A stretch of DNA of 64,000 nt from Acanthaster planci (Eukaryota; Echinodermata; Asteroidea; Valvatida; Acanthasteridae). The number at the start of each line of letters is the position of its first letter. Position 1 is the stretch's first letter. Shown piece after piece: positions 41,598 through 52,649 of the stretch. The notes beneath the pieces are model-generated. The model was not told where the DNA came from. It did not search any database and was given only the letters and a program-made list of their open reading frames with translations. The DNA lies in assembly GCF_001949145.1 (NCBI RefSeq), contig NW_019091401.1, positions 471,866 through 535,865 on the forward strand, written 5' to 3'. The translations under genes and the position numbers were made by a program.

Positions 41598-44180
41598 TAG
41601 TCGACCACAGAGGTCGGCAGTTTAGTCTTCTGGCACCGTATCACCATCCAATCGAGGTAGGGTCACCATCAAGCAGTATAGCTCTGGCGGGATACTGCCG
41701 CAGTAATTCCAGCATGAGCAAGCTTGAGCTCGCGCGCGCAACAGTTTTTCCCACTGGCCTATAGGCCGGTGGAAATTGACTCGTCTGTGAGGCAGTTGGA
41801 GCTTATAGCACAAAGTTGATGGCGGTGTGATGGACAAAGATCGATGTTTAAGCGTTCCAAGGGCTCATCTGGGAGCCAGCGGGGGCATGCCTCCCCTCAA
41901 AATGGAGCCAATAATGATGAGAGAGAAGGGTAATTTTTCGGGTCTTTTTCATTCTTACCTTCCAAAGTGTGGAAATAAAAATACCCCAACGTAGTCTCAA
42001 TCCCTTAGCAAGGCCGTAAAAGGTTGCAAGAAACTTTCCAAATTGTTTGTCCCCCTCCCCCCTGAAACAAATTTGGCCTCCCTCAAAAATCTGGCTCTGA
42101 TGAATCTGCCCTTGAAATGTTCTGTTCCTTTGGTGAACTCAAATTGCACTCGTCGGAGCCTTGAATTTTGTATTTCAGTCGTAGTATTTTACCCTAATTC
42201 GTACTACGACAGATAGAATTGTTATACATGTATCTTGTTCACAAAATTTAAATCAGAATCGAAATCAGAAGGGGTAACCGAGAGTACAGAGCTGTACCAT
42301 CACAAACCACACAAACTATTCATTCATTTTAAATCATGGGATATCAGTTGAAATGTTTTAAGACGTAACCAACAATTTACATAAGTGCTATGATATTGCT
42401 GCAACGAAGAAAGTCTGAAATATCTGTCATTGCCACAGGATTTTAATAGGTTCTGTCAATTCTGAGACACAGTTTACATGGTTTGCTGGAGGATCATAAT
42501 TATGACCATACATTAACTTTGAACTGAGCGTCACGACAACTTAATGTAGCAAACTGCTCGTGCATGCTGTTTAGTATTTCAACTTTTTTTTTAGTAAGGC
42601 TGATGCAACAACGACATCCTCTCGCAGGACCGTCTACCGAGCCGTATCAGTCTACAGCACTCTAGATCAGATGGTAAACTAACTTGATGTTGGTGTTAAC
42701 TCCTCCTTATGTTGTCTTTGCATATGATCTTGCTAAAACATGTCCCCAAAAATTCAGAGGAAAGGGCACTGGTCATAATTATTTAGAAGAGAAACTGATG
42801 GTGTCCCTTTTCTCTCACCCTTGTAAGCTGACCTGGCGACAGATATTTCAACCGACGTAAGGTTCTCACACGTGCCAGTATTGTATGCTCCCTAAAGAAT
42901 ATTTACACAGCGTTGTCCCCAAGCGCAAATTTCATGGTCAGCATGCAAGGCCACGTGTACTGCAACGTGCTTAAGTAATTTTGCTTTGAACTTTGAACTG
43001 TATCGCCTAAGCACCTATCCCAGGCTTGGGGGGTGCCGCTGATGACAACGGAGTAATTGAAGGGGCGTTGGTCCTTTACTTTCCACACAAACATTTCTGC
43101 AATTTTCCTTCAAGGTGGCGCAGCATGATCAACCCAAACTTTACAAAGCTAGTGCCAAACCATGATGGCGGTGTCATGTACCAAAAATTAATTTCAACCT
43201 ATTTTGGTTGTAAACGTCAACGTTCTTTCAGGGCGAGTATCTCATGTAACAACTCACGTAACAATGCAGCTGTAACGTTCAGGGTTCTGTTTCTGTCACT
43301 GATCCTGAGCAACATATCAGGTTTCGAGAAAACAGTCGTAAATATCAGGTCAGTTTCAAATGCACAAAAATTCCTAAAATTAAATCATTGAGTAAGCATG
43401 AAACCTGACTCACGTGAACATTAAACTTGATACCTAGATATGCCTTCACTAATAAAGGTCAAAATTTAAAGTCATGGTTTCAATTAAAACTCCCGAACTG
43501 AATGAGAAACCATGTTTAGGTAAACCAAACCTAAACTTCTTTTATTTCAGGCACAAAATCGTCTGACCTTTACTTCTCGAATTAAGCGCAATGAAAAGTA
43601 ATACGACTCGAAAACGGGAGCATTTTACTACAATAAAAATTACTCGGATTGATAACGTCCTCAACTGAAGAAATGCCCTCTAATAAATCCAAAAGTTTGT
43701 CTTAGCAATCCATTCACCATATCACTAATGGGGACAATAAATACTTGCTGGGTTAGGACAAAATTATTTTGTGAAGTTTCGAAATTATAACGTCTTCAAC
43801 CCAGCAGTTACTGCTGGGAGAATAAGTTTTCCAACTTAACTTAAATCGTTTAAACAATGGATATCAGATAATGTTCCTCTGCCCAAATCACTCTGCATAC
43901 TTGGATTTCATTGCTGATATCGCTATTCAAATTGAAATCTACGCGGTATTTTGACGACCCTCTTATGTGTTGACAGAGTACATAAACGTGTCATCTGTCA
44001 TTTTTATGATTCGTTTAATTTACTATCAACTTCGAGAAGATGTACAGAACCGCTGCGATCATTCCGACAAATTGTTCACGAGCACCTACAACGATAACGG
44101 TGAGCACCGTGGCGCGTGGCGGTGGATTGTCCCCTATGCCCTGTGTGAGCCTTGTGTCCCACGTACTTATCTCTCACTCG
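41598..44180. other. no gene supported between paralogues 2 and 3
   Basis: Includes a weak possible foldback at about 41857-42117 (CCAAGGGCTCATCTGGGAGC versus the reverse of GGCTCTGATGAATCTGCCCTTG). The 43026-43391 open frame has no recognisable domain. A small palindromic area lies at 43740-43815 (TGCTGGGTT...AACCCAGCA). Confidence 0.35.
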
Positions 44181-44356
44181 AATGACTGCCAATAATAACT
44201 CAAACGTTATGAAACTTTTTGACGGTCAAAGTTCCAAGTATTTATGCAACTTGTGATACTGGGGTTTATAAAAGGCAATGAACCTCTCAGGTTTTCACAG
44301 TCAAGGTCGGAAACTGCAGAGGATCCACACGCATCGTCGTATAAGCAATTGTGCAG
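44181..44356 (+). promoter_or_regulatory. promoter and probable 5' non-coding exon of paralogue 3
   Basis: AATGACTGCCAATAATAACT, AAACGTTATGAAACTTTTTG and CGGTCAAAGTTCC (44223-44235, DR1-like) are followed 32 nt later by TATAAAAG at 44267-44274. A start site would fall near 44295-44301, where TCACAGT fits an initiator. A donor-like GTGCAG|GTGATT is at 44356/44357. The next acceptor, TTTTTTTACAG at 45471, begins the exon that carries the ATG. The first-exon reading is inference; the box itself is shared with paralogue 2. Confidence 0.55.
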
Positions 44357-45003
44357 GTGATTTTCTTGTGTCAGACGGGGGCCTAAATCTCAACGTAAGT
44401 TAAATTTAACTTGAGTTTCGGAAAATTACGTTCCTCCCAACAAAGTCAATACGTGGAGTAAGTGAAGTTGACATTGAGGCTAACAAAACATAGGACTTGG
44501 TTTTATGAATACATGGAAGTAGATTTTTGCAATTTAGATTATACTTTCTACGTGGTTAATATGCTCTTAGAACGTGTTTTGTTGTAATCGTACATTATTC
44601 CCGGATAAATCTGTGCAAAATCACTGCACAAATCTTAAAATTGGTAATTATGTATGGGCTATTCATTAACACTTTCTGGATTTTTCTTCTGAAAACAACG
44701 GACTGAATGAATTTGAACGGCAACAATTAATGGAAGACTGCACTTTTGGCACAAGAGATATAATAAGTCTTAACTACACAGGGCTCGACACAAATGGTTC
44801 GCATGCAAAAGAAACAGTGGCTGGCAAGTTGAAACCGCGTTTACTCCGTAAACAGAGGTGCCCCGTACCAGCAAAGAGGAGGCAGACCGGTTATAACTGT
44901 TGTGTGCGACAGGAACTCACCCATAGCCACTTTCAGAAGCTTATTAAACACCAAAGTGTCAAAATTTCGTCTTTTTTTCTGTCTGAAACAATCAATGGTA
45001 TTC
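44357..45003. other. probable first intron of paralogue 3, proximal part
   Basis: No other gene supported. The open frame 44730-45266 runs into a MITE and has no domain of its own. Confidence 0.35.
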
Positions 45004-45229
45004 CAGGGGCAGATCCAGGAATTTTTACGGGGGAGGGGGTAGGCCAAAATTTTTTTAATATCTCATTTTTGCGGACAAACAGAAACGATAATGAAACATT
45101 ACATATGACACACATTGTTTACAACGGCATTGGCGCGCTTACCGTAGTTATTTTTCGTTATTTTCCCCAAAATTTGTTGTCTAAAAACAGGAGGGGGGGG
45201 GTTCGACCCAACCTCCAGATCCACGCCTG
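45004..45229. mobile_element. hAT-like MITE with TATTC duplication
   Basis: CAGGGGCAGATCCAGG at the left end pairs with CCTCCAGATCCACGCCTG at the right. TATTC occurs immediately on both sides (44999-45003 and 45230-45234). It has a G-rich tract near each end. CAGGGGCGGATCC-type ends are common in hAT-related MITEs, but those usually make 8-bp duplications, so the superfamily is uncertain. It sits in the first intron of paralogue 3. Confidence 0.7.
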
Positions 45230-45536
45230 TATTCCTCAACTGAACGGACGGTGCGTCCAGATCTAGAGCTCAGTCAGAGTTGGCTGTCATGTCATGACGT
45301 TACAGGCAGTCCTGAGCGGACTCACTGTTTCCTGTGACCTCCTACGCCAGGAGTATGGAAAGGAAAAAAATCTGTATCTTCCACCCACGATTCGTTTAGT
45401 TATCATTCAATTGATTAAGATGTTATGGCTCTAGTGCTATTGGACAGACACTGTCTCTGTATTTTTTTACAGATTTTATGCACGGAGCAACGACGTTTAC
45501 TGTGGAGAGTCGCAACTGCTTCTACCTGACAGCAAA

Positions 45537-47005
45537 ATGGATCCCGAAGGAGCCAAAAAACACGACGTGCTGTTTATCTGCATGTCAGTACTTTTTACAG
45601 CTGCGCTTATCCTAACACTGGTCATAAACGCCTTCTCAACTACCATTGGTATCGAAATTGGTAAGTCGAGTCGGTTTTCCGACTTAGTGTTTCAGAGAAA
45701 CGTCTAGTCCAAAGACACGTCAGGGTTTACTAATAATAAGAACATGAGATGAACAATGTCAGTGTTGTATTCGAGTCCATCACAAGTCCCTAAAAGTCCC
45801 CGTAAGCCCATCACAAGGTGGGGGAAGGGCCAGGTCCCCGATGCTTTCGTTAGCTTTGTTACCGCTCTGATTTGACTTGTTCGAATTGGCAATTAAAATG
45901 TTGAAAAAAAAAATAAAGCCAGACTTTTGGTTTATATCTTGAGGTTGGTTCCTGAACATCACTGGAGACATCTCAGACAAATACTACATGGAGATCACAC
46001 CGGCCGGATGGACATTCTCCATCTGGGCTGTTATCTACGTGTTCGAGGGTCTCTTCGCTCTGTATCTCCTGATCTCACTCTTCCGACGCAACGACCAAGG
46101 CCCCGTCTACCGCAATCCGCCCGTGATCAACTCCCTAATGTTGCTGTTTTACACTCTCAACCTGGGTATTAATGTGTCTTGGCTCTTCGTGTGGGACCGA
46201 GAGCTGATGCCGGTGGCTGTGGCGCTTTTAGCTCTGCTGCCATTCACGCTCTATCTGGTGCTTATTATCAATCATCGACTGGTGGACCAATCCGGCATCA
46301 ACTTGAGGAATAACCATAGGCGAGTAATAGTAATACTTATCATTGAATAAAATGCTGACATTAAGCATACAGTATCTTGCCAACAAAACCGAGGGTCTAT
46401 ATGATCCGTGTAACCATATTATTTTCCCAATAACCACGGGAAAGGGCACAGTATCTTTGTCAATTCAACACGTGCTTCGTGAGACACCTCACATAAGGTA
46501 GGCTCTACAGATCAATGCACAGCAATAGTGTGGAAATGATCCTTGATGTATTTGCTCTTACACTAGGATTGACCTCATCGCCGTGAGAATAATCATCCAG
46601 AATGGCCTTGCCACGTACGCCACCTGGGTCACCATAGCGACTTTGATCAACTTTGCCATCGTGCTCCGCTACTGGGGAGGGATGAGCCAATCCGACGCCA
46701 GCACCGTCAGCCTCTCTATCCTCCTCGTTGAGGTCCTGGTGTACTTCGTACTGGAAAACATCGTTTTTGAGAAGTACCTCCGCTACACCTACACTGTCTG
46801 GATGGTGGCCATCTTTGCCCTCTCTGGCAGCATAGCCGGGAACTGGAGCATAGGAAGCCGCAACTCCATCTTTTCAGTCGTGCTCCTGGCTCTGGCGGGC
46901 GCTCTGTTCATCGTCAAGATTGCACTTTCCATTGGGCGGTCTTATACCAGACCTCTATATGTTAACCAAGTGTCAGAATCAAAGGAGGAACTTGAATTGG
47001 CTTGA
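45537..47005 (+). CDS. TspO/MBR-like multi-pass membrane protein, paralogue 3
   Basis: Exons 45537-45660, 45944-46319 and 46567-47005, in frame, 312 residues, with the same exon lengths as paralogue 2. First intron GTAAGT to TTGAG. The second begins GCGAGT (CATAG|GCGAGT), a GC donor, and ends ACACTAG. The exon carrying the ATG starts at 45472 after TTTTTTTACAG. Segments: VLFICMSVLFTAALILTLVI in exon 1; FLNITG sequon; EITPAGWTFSIWAVIYVFEG; NDQGPVYRNPPVINSLMLLF; WLFVWDRELMP; YATWVTIATLINFAIVL; ENIVFEKYLRYTYTVW; SIFSVVLLALAGALFIVKIA. It differs from copy 2 in scattered positions and at the C-terminus (SESKEELELA). The role is unknown. Preceding codons in the exon read FYARSNDVYCGESQLLLPDS without an ATG. 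Confidence 0.87.
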
Positions 47006-49698
47006 GTTCAATACATGGGAGCACATTTCTGTAAAAAGAGGCTCAAGGATACACACTATCCAAACCATCTCAAGGCACTGGATAGTAACTCCTACAGATG
47101 TGATAGCAAGCGAAATGTAATATCACTCCGTTATTGACCTTCTGCACTTGATCGCTGCAGTTGTAAAGCAAAAATTTTGTATTGTTACAATGGATTGAAG
47201 CGTATCTATCTAAGCAGCTTGCCAGTGCAGCCTCTCTTTGAACAAAGCCGTGAAAAGAACACATCGAGGAAAGGCCCCATGCATGTATAAAAACCTAGAT
47301 TATTCGATTATCCTTCAATTTACCTCGTCGACTTAATTCATAATAGGAGGTTAATAATCTTTTCGCTACATTTGCATCATCAGAATCGAAATGATTTCGC
47401 AAGAGAACTTAATCTTGGAATGAACACAACCATTTCCAAAAGTGTAGTTCAACCTACACAAGAGAGTAATTAACTTCTAAAAGTTTAATTCTGTTTCCTG
47501 ATTCATACCACATCTTTCATCTAAAGTGATCATCAAGTCAGAACGAGATACTTCATAAACTAACAAGGCTGGATTTGTATTCTTGTCAATGGTAACGCAC
47601 CACTTTTTTACGATCAAATATTGTGGGGAATATTTTATTTTACGTGTGGCTCAAGTCTTGTCAATACAAGCAACTTCTTTGGGAGAAGTATAAAAACAGA
47701 CAACAGTTAATTATTGTAAAATAGTAAAGGTTTTCAAAATTGTTTGATTAATTTCATTAAAGTAAAACTGCCAAAGAAACTGGTGTAAACAAAAGGTTAT
47801 ACGAGGAGGGTTTCGGAAAATATCCCGTCCTTTGTCTTCATTTACCGGATGTCGCCCATGGACTCCGTGTAGGCCTACGTACAGAACACAACAAAATGTC
47901 AAAACATCCGGAAATGCGCGGGGTCGGCATGTACGCATGAGCCTAAATTTAATGGGAGTCAATGACACGTGCAGGGGGAAATTACCACATGTCGTCTTGA
48001 TCTTGTCTTAATCTTCATCAGAGTTAATGCTAGCGCAAAGCAGAAAGCCCTCAAGGTACACACATTTACAAAGTAAACAATGCATTTAAGGGAAGAATTA
48101 AACAAAAAGCCTCATAAGTTAAATAAAAGTGAATAAAAAACTGTTTTAAGTGTCCTGCTTCCTGAGTTTAAGGTGCACCATTGCACCAATTTGGGAGTTA
48201 TTGAACGGCTAATATGAATTATAATCAAATGTTAGCCTATTCCCCACACGTTTTTATTCAGGGTCCAGAAAAATTGAGTGGGACAAACGATATGATACCC
48301 TCCCCCCCACTTTACAAAAAGGGGGGGGGTGCCCTCTCTTCTCCTACCGACTCACGCCCATAAAGGGAGGCTAATTATAAATTTTAAATTCAACCGGTTT
48401 TCGGACAGTGGAATCCAAGAATCTCGAACGCGATTTCACCTTTTTAAAGAGATCTCAGAAGGCTAGTAGCAAAATTTTTATCTGAAAACTTTAGATCAGG
48501 AAGACCTAAACATTCTGATATTACCGCTTTAAGTTATGAATATTCTGTATCCCAAGTGAGAGCGCCCTCTTTGACCACGACGAAGACTTACTTGTCGTTT
48601 CTTTACTTTTGGGGGATGATGAAAAATTACGCAGCTTCAAGACGATATAGGCCTAGCTCGAAGCAAAGCCCAAACAGGAAGGACATCCATTGTAACCTGA
48701 AAATCACAAACCATGTTTAATATCACCTCTCATCAATATTCCTGGGGCAGTCAAAAGAGGCTTGTGATTTGAGGGTTCTCAAAAACATAGGTTTGAGTGG
48801 AAAATGCATACAAGCCTTGCAAGTGTCACAGTAAAATGCTAAGCCAACTTTTTAATGGCTTTTCTCTCCAACCACGCACTCCTCCTCATAGCCATGGTGA
48901 CTTGTTCCTCAAGCAAAAGAATAGATCACAAAATGTCGACAGTGTAAATCCCAACAAATCAGGTCTCGAACGTAAAGTTATCCTTTCACTGCACGCTATG
49001 TATAGTTTATTTCTAGGCGAAGTGAATGGTTCACAAAGGAGGGAAATCTATTTCACGCACAGTGTAAGTCTATGTCACGCACAGGAGCACTACATATTAT
49101 CACACGGTATAGTGTCAGTCTATCACACGCTGCCCCGTAAAAAACAGTAAAACGGTAGTCCATTTCAGGCTGCTTTGCTAAGTAAAACCACACAACGTTT
49201 GATATCCAAAAGAACTCATTACAACACTTAATAAACAGTAGGGACGTGGATGTAACCCCCCCGCAACGTCGACTGAATTTGACAAATTTACTGCTGTATA
49301 CCTCTACCACTTTTCAAACGAGATCAAGTGTTGTATTTACATCACTGGTTAATGAACAAACCTGTCGTGCAAACAAATGCCCCACACATAAAGGGGATCG
49401 TTAACAATTGGCACTGACAACTAGCAATAGCCATGGCATACTGTACTGTGGCATAATCGTGTTTTATGGGCAGGTAAAAGAAGCTAGTCGTTAATTTGCT
49501 CACCATCGTATTGTTTACTCATGTCATATGTTTCAATTGAACTGGAGCACTGCACGCCAATCAGAAACGTTATACACAACGAGTGCTGGGCACCAGGGGA
49601 CATATCCCCCCGGCCGGTAATCTGGATTTCTCGCTTGTGCAGAAGTCTGTGCATGGGACCACTCACCACATAGTGCGTAAGCAGCGCACATTCGCGGG
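47006..49698. other. no gene supported; 3' flank of paralogue 3 and intergenic DNA
   Basis: 47215-47400 is the partner of the duplicated flank at 40225-40490. At 48290-48335 CCTCCCCCCCACTTTACAAA and AAGGGGGGGGG form a C/G hairpin in what may be a degraded MITE (CAGGGTCCAG at 48260). TAGGCCTA at 47870 and 48648. Other open frames lack domains. Confidence 0.4.
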
Positions 49699-49706
49699 TA
49701 TAAAAT
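49699..49706 (+). promoter_or_regulatory. TATA box
   Basis: TATAAAAT in a GC-richer setting (CGCGGGTATAAAATAAG), 37 bp before an ATG that opens a signal-peptide-like sequence. Orientation and spacing fit a plus-strand promoter with a very short leader. Confidence 0.45.
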
Positions 49707-49735
49707 AAGACACGAGTCATTATCGAGCTGTGAGG

Positions 49736-49790
49736 ATGCAAGCGAAGGTTCTTGCTCTCGCTGCTCTCTCCATTATTATATGCTCCTGGG
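49736..49790 (+). CDS. candidate first exon of a small secreted peptide
   Basis: The sequence reads MQAKVLALAALSIIICSWG, a textbook-like signal peptide: a basic residue near the N-terminus, then a Leu/Ala/Ile core and a small-residue end. A TAG follows two codons later, so either this is a 20-residue frame or it splices at TGGG|GTCCGT (49790/49791; weak donor). A possible acceptor is ATACCCATCTAG at 49934, which would add a short Arg/Lys-containing tail in frame. An alternative is the longer open frame to 50406. No family recognised. It could be chance. Confidence 0.35.
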
Positions 49791-49913
49791 GTCCGTAGAG
49801 CAACACCGCTACGTTTGTTCAGGTGGAAACGCCGCTCTGGACTCGCTTGTGCATTATTTCATGCCATCAGTCTCTGTCTCATGTGGTTAACTTGGCACTG
49901 CCTGATTACGTCG

Positions 49914-50406
49914 ATGATTAATATACCCATCTAGAGAGGGAACTGCGACAGGGACCGGGAAAAGACGTGACCACTACCTGCACTCATCTGAGGAAGATAT
50001 CTCCTTAGTTACCAGTATAATTTGTGATGAAAACGCCGGGGTCGATGACAGACCTTTCCGGGGTAATCGTCATACAAGGCCCGGTACTGCTGTCCTCTGC
50101 TTGGCAGCTCCAGGTATCGGAGGAGGAACTACACCGTTTGCGAGACGTACCAATATTTTGAAGTGTACCTTACCTCAGATACAGATTTCTGTATCAATTT
50201 CGGGCCTGGTTGCCAAACCATTGTTAATGCCCCTCGAGTTGAATCGACAGGGAGACCACTGCCCAGTCTTGAGGAAAGCACGACAAATTCTAAACTTCCA
50301 TTTCTCTCCTCTGCGCCTATCAGCTCTGCAGACACTTGCCAACAAACTCTTTGTTCATTCCAACGCTTGCCATCAAGGTGCACAGATTAACAGCTGCATG
50401 CGATGA
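49914..50406 (+). other. open frame downstream of the signal-peptide exon
   Basis: One plus-strand frame is open from a TGA at about 49911 to the stop at 50404-50406, with no ATG until 50101. It includes GTGKRRDHYLHSSEED (a GKRR site like those in amidated neuropeptide precursors), ISLVTSIICDENAGVDDRPF and PGTAVLCLAAPGIGGG. Whether any of it is spliced to the exon at 49736 is not known. A GTATCGG-type donor is inside it. It is compatible with chance. Confidence 0.25.
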
Positions 50407-52550
50407 ACTGGAGCGTCTCTGCGTGCAGCCGTGGAGTGAATCGTGACTAAATTACCGCCAACTCAATTGAATTTCAAGGTAATGTGAAATGAAATCCAGC
50501 TGAAAGTTTTCAATGGTATGCACTAGTATATATACAGTACATGTACAATCTATACCGCTTTTGGTGTTTTGCCTTCTCCATTTTAAGAGACCAATTTTAA
50601 TAATTTTGTGTGGCAAGACATGCAAGTAAATGAAGCACTTAATTATTTCACTTCGTCTGCGCACGTCAAAGTAAATTGAAGTAATATATAAACCTGTACT
50701 GAATAAGGTGAAAGGGTCTATTCTGGCTGTTTCGAGGTGTCAAATGAACGTCCTGTCTCAAAGAGTGGGCTTAAATTGACAATTGAATTTTTTTGAAGGA
50801 TACAGAACATGGCTTTATATACAACATCACAAATACGATTGCCCTGAAGGCACAATGAAAGATGCGAAAATTTCACCTTGTAATTTTCTCACCAAAAAGT
50901 TGGTTGATAGGTAGGAATTACGGAGTAAAACCGTATATTATTCATTCATACACGTTCTTGAATGTCTTCGATGTAGCACTGTAAAGATACCGTTACTTGA
51001 GAATTCTAAATTAATTCCCTTCTGTCCTAACTGCCGACACTCGCTAAGGTCGAGACAACTTTTGCCAAGCCACTATGCTTGGTATCACCGATGTCCCACC
51101 TTGTAACCCATCTCCTAATTAAGTTAGGAGGCTCTCACAGTGTGAGATGGAAATGCAATACTATTCGGACGAGGATTTATTCGATTAGGCGTCTCAGGCG
51201 CACCGGCGGAGCGTGTGCATACGCTGAAATATTTCCGGTGTACCAAATTAGACATGGAAATAGTCCCAAGTATCCATAGGAAAGGAATTCGATTAAAACC
51301 CGCCGCTTTGTGACTGGGGCGTACAATAACCAGCTTCATGAATATCCATATATGAATATGAACCAAAATGGTGCCTGTGCTATTAATAACCTAAAACCAT
51401 AACAGTGAACATGTCACCTCAATAAAATTTCAGAACAAATACTCCTTAATTGGGATTAAGGAAAGAGGAATAAATCAAACCTATAAATTCACAGAGTGTG
51501 CACTCGATATTCGCTAGAGGAAATTATGGAAATCGTAAAATTCAATCTCTGTAAAGCATGTATAGTCAAAGCAAAACTGCAAACGTTCGAAAATAAGATT
51601 TCGAGCGCATAGTGGGCTCTGATCGTGACACTTAGACTGTGTAAGTTTTTACATTGTTTCAATGGACCCTCTACGATTTGATAAACAAAAGTATTCCAAC
51701 TCATAAAACGCTATAGCAAGATGAACACGTGAACACGTGAACACGTGTGTCTGAGAAACTGTTTTGTTGGAATGATAAGCTTTTCTTTTATACAAAGGCG
51801 TGTCACAAGAATAGGAGATGAAGAACGACAACGGCATATTTGCCACAGTACATTTGAATATTTTGTGACTTGATTGAAGACTGAATAACTTCTGGTTGAC
51901 TTCTGAGGACTCGTGAGGGACTTGTGAAGAGTCGTGAGGGACTTACAGCGTCACGATGGACTTGTAAGGACTAATGAAAATGAAACTTGAGACATCTCGG
52001 TGCTTTGGACTGGCCAAAGCACCTTGTCATGTCCAAAATCATGAAAGGTATTCAACTGCAATTACGACCCTCTATGGACATTTCAGAATCTCACAGGAAA
52101 TTAATCTTTCATTACCATTTTATTTTAAGAAGAATTTGGATATGTACCAGGTCTAGTCTGTTAGTACAGGCTACCTCGAGACTGTCATACTCCATGAAGT
52201 AATTAATCAACTGAAACTGAGATCGTTCCGGGATCGCCGCACCAACCAATAAAGCAAGACTGCCGCGAAAACGCTCGGAAGGTAAAAACAGAATATACCG
52301 TACTGGGTAAACTGAAGGATCCTTATAACATTCAGTTGCCCCAAGGGCGTTTCAAATAACACGGCGTGTTCAAAGGCAGCCTGGCCCGTTCTCTTTTCCT
52401 ACATTCCTTGGGGGAATCGTGCGGGAAAACCGTGCTTTTCTCAAAGACAACCCGTAAATCCGACCAAATAATTTTTCATGACGCAGATAACCTGTCAACT
52501 GTGTTTATTAGTATTTGCCTTAAATTAAAGTTTTGATTGTACTGACGATC
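50407..52550. other. no gene supported
   Basis: AT-rich. Contains the CACGTG triplet repeat (51723-51747) and a degenerate short tandem repeat at about 51893-51975 built on GGACTTGTGAA/GGACTCGTGAG variants. Short open frames lack domains. Confidence 0.4.
51723..51747. repeat. three tandem GAACACGT units giving three CACGTG E-boxes
   Basis: GAACACGTGAACACGTGAAC continues to ACGTGTG. The period is 9 bp (AACACGTGA), and each unit holds the palindrome CACGTG. Confidence 0.7.
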
Positions 52551-52649
52551 ATGCCGCGCTACCACAGTGGCGAGAATGAAAAGCTTTTCACCTACACAGA
52601 AAAGATAATTAAAAATCCTGTCAGCGCGTTTCAGAACGAAAATGAAGAT
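52551..52649 (+). CDS. candidate first coding exon, unknown protein
   Basis: ATG at 52551 opens MPRYHSGENEKLFTYTEKII then KNPVSAFQNENED, 33 codons ending exactly at a strong donor, GAT|GTAAGT (52649/52650). The composition is charged and coding-like. I could not find a matching acceptor exon downstream; candidate sequence at 52795-52980 is not convincing. No family recognised. Confidence 0.4.

Noticed and set aside
45201-45215. GGTTCGACCC resembling a tRNA B box
   Set aside because: It lies in the G-rich end of the MITE, with no A box or cloverleaf upstream.
44730-45266. Plus-strand frame of 178 codons
   Set aside because: Its second half is a translated MITE (GADPGIFTGEG) and the first half has no domain.
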